A stretch of 40,091 nucleotides of DNA from Thermodesulfobacteriota bacterium. GTDB lineage: Bacteria > Desulfobacterota > Desulfobulbia > Desulfobulbales > JBFMBH01. This document shows, piece by piece, positions 35,343 to 40,091 of the stretch. Under the pieces are notes generated by a model that was not told where the DNA came from, ran no database searches, and saw only the letters and a list, made by a program, of their open reading frames with translations. Within the stretch, counting starts at the first letter, position 1. Every line of letters begins with the position of its first letter. The translations under genes and the position numbers were made by a program. The stretch is taken from positions 1-40,091 of the forward strand of contig JBFMBH010000020.1 of assembly GCA_040755095.1 (NCBI GenBank), in the 5' to 3' direction.

Positions 35343-36545
35343 TCAGAGCGACCAGGGGGACTCGTGGAATGCAACCCGGCGCTTGCCCCCGGGATAGCCC
35401 CGTGGAATCGGCCGCAGCTGGACGAAGATCTTCAGGTAGCCGCAGGCGCGGGCATCGGCGAGGTCGAGGCTCAGCGACTGAAACCAGCGCGCCACCTCCC
35501 CCTGGTCCAGTCGGTCGGCAGCACGCAGGTCAATGGTGATCGCATCCGTGCCATCGGCCAGGTGCCGGATCCGGAAGGAGGCCGAGGCGATACCGTAGCC
35601 CAGCGCATCCAGAAACCGCTCGATCTGGACGCGGGTCACCTTGACTCCGGTGGCCAGACTGAAGGCGTGACCAACCCGGCCGATGAACCGGAAGCATGGT
35701 CCGCTGGCATCCGGGACCAGCTCGATCAGATCGCCCAAGCGGTAGCGAACAAGGGGTATCGCCTCGGCATACCGCCGGGTCACCAGGGCCTCCCCGAAGC
35801 CGCTGTCGCGAACGACCCCATCGGGGTCCAAGACCTCCAGATGGATCCGCTCCGGGTCCCAGTGGTACCTGCCCGACACGCAGTCATCCTCGAAGCCGAG
35901 GATGGCTTCGCTGGCGGCAAAGAGGCTCCGGGGTCGAACCCCGAAGCTGTCCTCGATCCTGGCCCGCAGCTCGGGACTTGCGGCCTCACCCACCAGGATG
36001 AGCTTGCGGATCCCGTGCAAGGGCGAACAAGTGCCCAAGGCCAGGGCAGCTGTGGGCAGGGTGACGACGGCCGTGGCGCCGATCCTGTTCAGAAGCTTGG
36101 CCGTACCGGGAAGGTGGGGGAGATAGAGCCCTGCGGGCAGTACCCGGGCGCCAAGCTCCACCAGAGCGTCGGTCACGTTATCGCCGGAGAACCAGGGACC
36201 GAAAGGGAGAAGAACGGCCACCGTATCGTCGGGTGTCACCCCCACCGCCCGCAGGCAAGCTGCCCGATGCCGGACAGACTCATGCCAGTCCTCCCGGGAG
36301 AAGATAACCCTCTTCGGCTGGCCGGTGGTGCCGCTGGTCAGGTAGAACAGCCGGGCGGCCGGCGGAGCATCGGTTGCGTAAAGCCTGTCTTCAGGGGCAG
36401 GAAGGTCGTGGCTGACCGGCAGATCCGCAAAACAAGCGGGGGGTGCGGGAAGTCCTGCGGCACGTCGATGGCGGCGGACCACCTCGAGGAGCTCAGTGCC
36501 CCAGCTGGGGCCGGAGGAAGGCCTTGCGAGAGGGAGATGGGCCAT
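35343..36545 (-). CDS. PaaK-like adenylate-forming enzyme (first of two)
   Basis: A 400-residue enzyme with the ATP loop YLTSGTTGQPKRVIF (~68-82), an acyl-binding core (~110-200, LLPFGPWFSGDN, VVTLPTAALAL), FAASEAILGFEDD before the adenine site, and RYRLGDLIEL carrying the conserved Asp. The C-terminal lid (~310-400) has VGHAFSLATGVKV and ends in PGGKRRV, where a Lys expected for adenylation sits. Length is normal for the compact PaaK-like type. The start overlaps the radical SAM stop as TGATG. With its neighbour it would provide two activated carboxylates, or an activation plus transfer step. The substrate cannot be told from sequence. Confidence 0.87.
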   Translation of the reverse strand: MAHLPLARPSSGPSWGTELLEVVRRHRRAAGLPAPPACFADLPVSHDLPAPEDRLYATDAPPAARLFYLTSGTTGQPKRVIFSREDWHESVRHRAACLRAVGVTPDDTVAVLLPFGPWFSGDNVTDALVELGARVLPAGLYLPHLPGTAKLLNRIGATAVVTLPTAALALGTCSPLHGIRKLILVGEAASPELRARIEDSFGVRPRSLFAASEAILGFEDDCVSGRYHWDPERIHLEVLDPDGVVRDSGFGEALVTRRYAEAIPLVRYRLGDLIELVPDASGPCFRFIGRVGHAFSLATGVKVTRVQIERFLDALGYGIASASFRIRHLADGTDAITIDLRAADRLDQGEVARWFQSLSLDLADARACGYLKIFVQLRPIPRGYPGGKRRVAFHESPWSL

Positions 36546-37861
36546 CAGCTGTCCTCCGTTGCGAGCATGGTGGTCAAGGCGGCACGCCGCCGCTGATCAT
36601 AGCGCTTCAGCCGATGGGAGGCAAGAAGAAGGGCCTCGTGCAAGCGGTCATCCCAGGGCTTTTGCTCCTGGCGTTGCCGTTCGGCGTGATAGAACCGGTA
36701 TTCAGGATGGGATCGCAGGTCCTGGGCGTGGCTCCGGAACCGGCGAGCATCGTGCGTGGCAGCGAATTGGGCAAGACACTCGGCGATTTCCTGGGTCACG
36801 GCGTCCGATGTCAAACGCCTGGGGTTCGTGAGCAGGGTGACCTCCGGCTTCGGATCGGCGACAAGACCGCCAATGAACCAGTGGAAAGGGGTGACGAAAT
36901 CCGGCCGGCCCGGGGCCAGGGAGGCGGCGAGCTCTCCGAGATCGAGGAGGAAAAAGGGCTCCGGCAACGCGTACACCCCCTCCTCCCAAAGGAGGTGGGG
37001 GAGCGTGTACGTATGCAGGTTCGGCACCATGAAGTTCACGAACACGCCCAGGCCCCCGAGGTAGCGGGCGCTCTCCCTGGTGGCGGCCAGCATCTCACCG
37101 GTGGTCAACACGTGGCCACCGGTGAACAGAAACACCCCTGGATCGAGCCGGTAATGCTTGGCCACCCCTACAGCGCGGACAAACATGTCTTCATCCAGGT
37201 CCTTGGCGAAGAGCACATTCCGCAAAAACGGGTCCCGGGCCTCGAAGCCCATGTTCACGACCACGTCCAAGACCCGGAACAGCGGCGAGAGCCGGGCCAA
37301 CTCCCCGCTTTCGGCAGCGAAGACGAGATGCTCTGGCCGGGTCTCGACCATGACGTGCAGGTTGATCCGGCGGTCCTCCTGAAAGTCGACCAGACGCTGG
37401 AGGATCGCCCGCCGGTGGGGAGGCGGAATCTCGGCATCCCGGAAGAAGCTGCTCTCCCCGGCGATCTGGAGCATGTACCAGGGCCGGCCGTGCCCTGGCC
37501 GCAGACGGTAGCCCGGGAGATCGCCTGAAGAGCGGGTGACGACCAGCTGGTCGAAGCGGGCCAGCACCCATTCAAGCTGGGGAAGCAGAGTCTCGTGAAG
37601 GGCCCGGGGGGGCAGGTCAGGTGCGCGCATCCGGGCAGAGTAAGCACAGGGCGTGCAGTTGCCCCGGAGGAAGTAACCGCAGGGTACTGTTCGGAAGGCC
37701 AGGATCGGGTACTCGCCCGAGGGACCGCGCTCAAAGAAAAGGTCCGGCCGCTCGGGCAAGGCTTCCGCATAGCCGGCCGACAATGCCTGACACCGCCGCA
37801 GCTCTCGGGAAACGCGCCGAGCCTGCTCCGTCAGGTCACGGTACTTCGCCGCCTCAACCAC
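36545..37861 (-). CDS. Radical SAM-like enzyme with CX7CX2C cluster motif (second gene)
   Basis: A 438-residue protein with Cys61, Cys69 and Cys72 in TVPCGYFLRGNCTPCAYSAR, a CX7CX2C spacing seen in the Elp3/archaeosine-synthase (RaSEA)-like branch instead of the usual CX3CX2C. Later segments fit a TIM barrel: VVTRSSGDL, HVMVETRPEHL (strand with an SAM-binding-like Glu), VVNMGFEARDPFLRN and FLFTGGHVLTT. This order resembles the next-door radical SAM enzyme, with which it may be an ancient duplicate or heterodimer. The start is GTG 37861, overlapping the previous gene by 8 bp. A 4Fe-4S cluster is expected; the reaction is unknown. Confidence 0.8.
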   Translation of the reverse strand: MVEAAKYRDLTEQARRVSRELRRCQALSAGYAEALPERPDLFFERGPSGEYPILAFRTVPCGYFLRGNCTPCAYSARMRAPDLPPRALHETLLPQLEWVLARFDQLVVTRSSGDLPGYRLRPGHGRPWYMLQIAGESSFFRDAEIPPPHRRAILQRLVDFQEDRRINLHVMVETRPEHLVFAAESGELARLSPLFRVLDVVVNMGFEARDPFLRNVLFAKDLDEDMFVRAVGVAKHYRLDPGVFLFTGGHVLTTGEMLAATRESARYLGGLGVFVNFMVPNLHTYTLPHLLWEEGVYALPEPFFLLDLGELAASLAPGRPDFVTPFHWFIGGLVADPKPEVTLLTNPRRLTSDAVTQEIAECLAQFAATHDARRFRSHAQDLRSHPEYRFYHAERQRQEQKPWDDRLHEALLLASHRLKRYDQRRRAALTTMLATEDS

Positions 37862-39014
37862 GCATCGGCTCCGGGGATGGTGGCGGTACCGCCAACTCGG
37901 TGGCCAGACGGTCGCACTCCTCGCGCACCCGATCTCTCAGTGGCCGGCTGCCGGTCTCTGCCCACTCGCCCGCCAGGAAGGCGGCACGGCAGAGGCAGCC
38001 CGGGAGTGCCCGCAGGTGCTCGATATCGGCAGTCTGGTTCCAGAGGTTGAGCGCCGACTTCACGGTCTCTTCGCAACGGGGGCAGGTCGTGGCAAAGGCC
38101 AGGGGAGGTACCGGCGCCCGCGAAAAGCCCTTCACCTGCACCAGGGCACGATGGTCTGCAGGCAGAGCCTCCAGAAGCTCCACCGCCCGCCAGAGGCTTG
38201 GCAGGTGGTACCGCCCCCTCTTCTGGAGATACTCTGTGAGGCTCAGGGGCATGAGGTTCATGACCATCACGAACACGTAGGAGGCGCCCCGGTCGATGGC
38301 GAAGCGGATCGTCTGCAGGGCATCCGCCACATCCTCCCGGGCACTCAGGAAAGGCTTGCCCAGGAGCACGTAGCAATCGAAGGGAACCCGTTGGGCACCC
38401 AGGATCTCGAAGGCGGCGCTGGCCTGTTGCGGCTCCAAGCCCTTGTTCACGCACCAGCGGAGGATCTCAGAATCCGAACTCTCCAGGCCGATCGAAACCG
38501 ATACCCCCCGTGATGCCTGGGCACCGTCCGCCTCGAAGGCAGCGCGCAGCCCGGCAAGCCGCTCCGCCGTGACATACTCCGCCCGGCTTTCCACCGTGAC
38601 AAATCGGAACCCGGCGGACCGGAGGCGGGAGATGAGAAGCGGCCGGGTGTCGTCTGGCACCTCCGCGGGATCCAGGAAGCTGCCGTTGGAGGTGAACACC
38701 AGGGCAGGATACGTCCGCGGATCGAGCCGGCGGATGGCGCGTTCTGTCTGCCCCATCAAGTCCATCGGACGAGGGCCTGGTGTACTTGCCAGATGGTAGC
38801 CGCACATGAGGCAGCCGCTGCCCACCGACCAGCGACACGGCGGCGTCCGGAGCGTGACCAGCGGCATGACATACGGCCCCACAACCGGATCGTCCGGTCC
38901 ATGCAGCCGCACCTCTTCGAAGTAGAGGTCCGGCCCGGGGAACGCCACCTGGACAGTGGGAGGGACGTCAGGGCGTAGCCTGCGCAAGACGTTGGTGTAG
39001 AAGTTGGGGTTCAT
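37854..39014 (-). CDS. Radical SAM enzyme, archaeosine-synthase-alpha (RaSEA)-like, first gene of the operon
   Basis: A 386-residue protein started at ATG 39014 (GGCAGGAG upstream). TLRTPPCRWSVGSGCLMCGY (55-73) holds Cys60, Cys68 and Cys71 (CX7CX2C), very like the GC...GGCTMCGY signature of RaSEA, which turns a lysine-preQ0 base into archaeosine on tRNA. The barrel continues with FTSNGSFLDP, VTVESRAEY, VSIGLESSD and DCYVLLGKPFL. The C-terminus carries extra cysteines, CPRC (~307) and CLC (~340), perhaps for a second metal. Archaeosine is not expected here, so a related base, lysine or small-molecule rearrangement is more likely. It heads the eight-gene operon and is divergent from the TIR/NB-ARC gene. 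Confidence 0.85.
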   Translation of the reverse strand: MNPNFYTNVLRRLRPDVPPTVQVAFPGPDLYFEEVRLHGPDDPVVGPYVMPLVTLRTPPCRWSVGSGCLMCGYHLASTPGPRPMDLMGQTERAIRRLDPRTYPALVFTSNGSFLDPAEVPDDTRPLLISRLRSAGFRFVTVESRAEYVTAERLAGLRAAFEADGAQASRGVSVSIGLESSDSEILRWCVNKGLEPQQASAAFEILGAQRVPFDCYVLLGKPFLSAREDVADALQTIRFAIDRGASYVFVMVMNLMPLSLTEYLQKRGRYHLPSLWRAVELLEALPADHRALVQVKGFSRAPVPPLAFATTCPRCEETVKSALNLWNQTADIEHLRALPGCLCRAAFLAGEWAETGSRPLRDRVREECDRLATELAVPPPSPEPMRG

Positions 39015-39106
39015 ACCTGCTATGCTCCTGCCAAGCCAACTCGGCGGCCCCCCTATGTACCATGAGGCACCTGCCCGCCGCAAGCCGAGGAGCCCTGGAG
39101 GTCACC
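39015..39106. promoter_or_regulatory. Divergent promoter region between the operon and the TIR/NB-ARC gene
   Basis: Only 92 bp separate the two divergent starts, so promoters for both must be here or overlap the coding ends. AT-richer words TATGCT (39021) and TATGTA (39054) are the only -10-like candidates; no clear -35 partner is seen. Shared regulation of both transcripts is plausible. Confidence 0.35.
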
Positions 39107-40027
39107 ATGCATGTCTTCGTCAGTTACAGCCACAAGGACGAGGTCTGGTTCGATCAGCTCGCCCCGCACCTCAATGCGCTCGCCAACCACATCCCCGACG
39201 TCACGATCGAGACCGACCGGGGTCTCCAAGGCGGGGACGACTTCGGCAACGAAATCCAGGCAATGATGGAACGGGCAGATGTCGCTGTTCTTCTTTGCTC
39301 ATCTCGCTGGTTGGCGTCCGAGTATGTGAAGGAGAACGAGCTCCCGGTGTTGCAGAGGAGGCAACAGGAAGACGGTCTCACCCTCATTCCCGTACGTCTT
39401 GAGCGGTACGACGAGGGTCTGATCCAATGGCTGCAAGCGATTCAAGCGATCCCAGGGAACGGAAAGTGGGTGGTGCCCGATTTCCGCCAGGATCCGTCTA
39501 CGCCCTTCGGGGAGGTGTCCACGCGGATTCGGCAACTTCCGCGGCCCGCGCCTTACCCGCCGGAGAACAAGGACCTGACCAGGCTGCCCCCAACGGGCTC
39601 CGCCCTCTTCGGCCGGGAGAAAGAGCTCGAGATGCTGGACACAAGCTGGAGCCAAAAGAGCCTGGGAGTCCTCGTGCTCGTCGCCAAGGGTGGCGTGGGC
39701 AAGACCACCCTGGTGAATGAATGGCTGGAGAAGCGCATGGAGAAAAAGCGCTTCCGAGGCGCGGGCAAGGTCTTCGGCTTCTCCTTCCACAGCCAAGGCT
39801 CGGGGACAAGGATAACCGACAGCGATGAATTCGTCCGCCTTGCCCTCGAGTTCTTTGGCGACAACGCCCCGGCCGAAGGTACTCCCTGGAGCAAGGGGGA
39901 ACGGTTGGCTGGGCTGGTCCGTGCCAGGAACGGGCTCCTCATCCTGGATGGCCTGGAGCCACTCCAGCAATTCCCGGAGCCCCCAAACTTGGCTATTCCC
40001 ATAGGGTTTGACGCGTGGGCTTCGTAA
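39107..40027 (+). pseudogene. TIR-NB-ARC (STAND) protein, probably disrupted
   Basis: 306 residues remain. A TIR domain (1-~145) begins MHVFVSYSHKDE and has VKENELPVLQRR with the likely catalytic Glu78. FGREKEL introduces an NTPase with Walker A AKGGVGKTT (193-201) and Walker B GLLILDGLEPLQ (~276-287). In family members the 'LDGLEPLQ' stretch continues into a long NB-ARC and repeat region of several hundred residues. Here similarity breaks off after LQQFPEPP, about 39980-39990, and a TAA follows at 40025. The start at 39107 has GGAGGT 5 bp upstream; the in-frame ATG at 39062 has none. As a STAND defence sensor without its sensor repeats it is probably dead, or it works as a short TIR-ATPase. 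Confidence 0.75.
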
Positions 40028-40091
40028 ACTTTTTGCCGGAATCAGCCAGGACGCGGTGGTGATCCGGGGCAGTTTGGGGTGGCTTACGGCC
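39985..40091. other. Foreign sequence after the TIR/NB-ARC break (possible insertion sequence end)
   Basis: From about 39985 the sequence no longer looks like NB-ARC coding DNA and holds no recognisable gene to the window edge. The words GCCAAGTTTGGGGG (minus strand of ~39983-39996) and GGCAGTTTGGGGTGG (~40067-40081) resemble each other in inverted orientation, as terminal repeats of a mobile element might. Too little is visible to name an element. Confidence 0.3.

Larger units (their letters stand above)
28920..39014 (-). other. Eight-gene tightly coupled operon (candidate undescribed system)
   Basis: Transcribed leftwards. Junctions: 8-bp overlap (37854-37861), TGATG (36545), 10-bp gap (35333-35342), ATGA (34157-34160), TGATG (33096), 25-bp overlap (31273-31297), ATGA (30134-30137). 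No promoter-sized gap exists between the first and last genes, so one mRNA is nearly certain. Content: two radical SAM proteins, two adenylate-forming ligases, an unknown protein, an O-carbamoyltransferase, a KaiC-like ATPase and a SIR2-like protein. Confidence 0.85.

Overview
The window is a high-GC bacterial chromosome segment. Most genes use GC-ending codons (CTG, GCC, GGC). Subtilisin/beta-propeller exoproteins, hybrid histidine kinases, four-helix-bundle 'IVP' proteins and Rpn nucleases together suggest a deltaproteobacterial (Desulfobacterota-like) genome. That placement is inference. No rRNA or taxonomic marker is present beyond one tRNA-Arg(ACG).

Layout. (1) 1-4770, plus strand: two OPT-like membrane proteins (DUF6785/DUF6784 type, the first cut by the window edge), a secreted protein, an unknown protein and a PqqD-like protein, closely packed. 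(2) 4898-8592: a defence remnant. An intact 1103-aa protein with a PD-(D/E)XK-like N-terminus and a Ski2-like helicase (fused HamA/HamB, Hachiman-like) sits between an hsdS 3' fragment and a frameshifted hsdR 5' fragment, with TGATG junctions at both ends. The parent was therefore a type I restriction operon with a helicase-nuclease gene inside it. (3) 8604-8765: tRNA-Arg with promoter and terminator. (4) 8833-11992: a hybrid histidine kinase, then an Rpn-family nuclease gene bounded by two direct copies of the kinase's 3' end. (5) 12006-20993: a 2359-aa secreted subtilase with propeller repeats, an extreme poly-G/poly-C tract, a periplasmic UlaG-like hydrolase and an FKBP isomerase. (6) 21046-28908, mostly minus strand: a second defence/accessory block with a TIR protein, a four-helix-bundle protein, an AAA_14 ATPase remnant, a RyR-domain protein and a patatin-like phospholipase, followed by an ABC-2 export pair. 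A 201-bp fragment of the ABC ATPase gene lies in inverted orientation at the far edge of this block.

(7) 28920-39014, minus strand, is the most striking region: eight genes that overlap or lie 10 bp apart, so almost certainly one transcript. In transcription order they encode a RaSEA-like radical SAM enzyme (CX7CX2C), a second radical SAM protein with the same cysteine spacing, two divergent PaaK-like adenylate-forming enzymes, a 354-aa protein of unknown family, a NodU/CmcH/TobZ-type O-carbamoyltransferase, a KaiC/RecA-like ATPase and a SIR2-like (NADase-type) protein. The first six look like an enzymatic pathway that builds or modifies something. The last two look like an NTP-driven sensor or switch and an NAD-consuming effector. 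I know of no described system with this composition, and it is my candidate for a new system, either a defence system or a biosynthetic cluster with its own toxin/immunity module. The ABC genes follow after 11 bp and may belong to it.

(8) 39107-40091, plus strand: a divergently transcribed TIR/NB-ARC-type protein that loses similarity to its family just after Walker B and stops at 40027, probably broken by an insertion that continues beyond the window.
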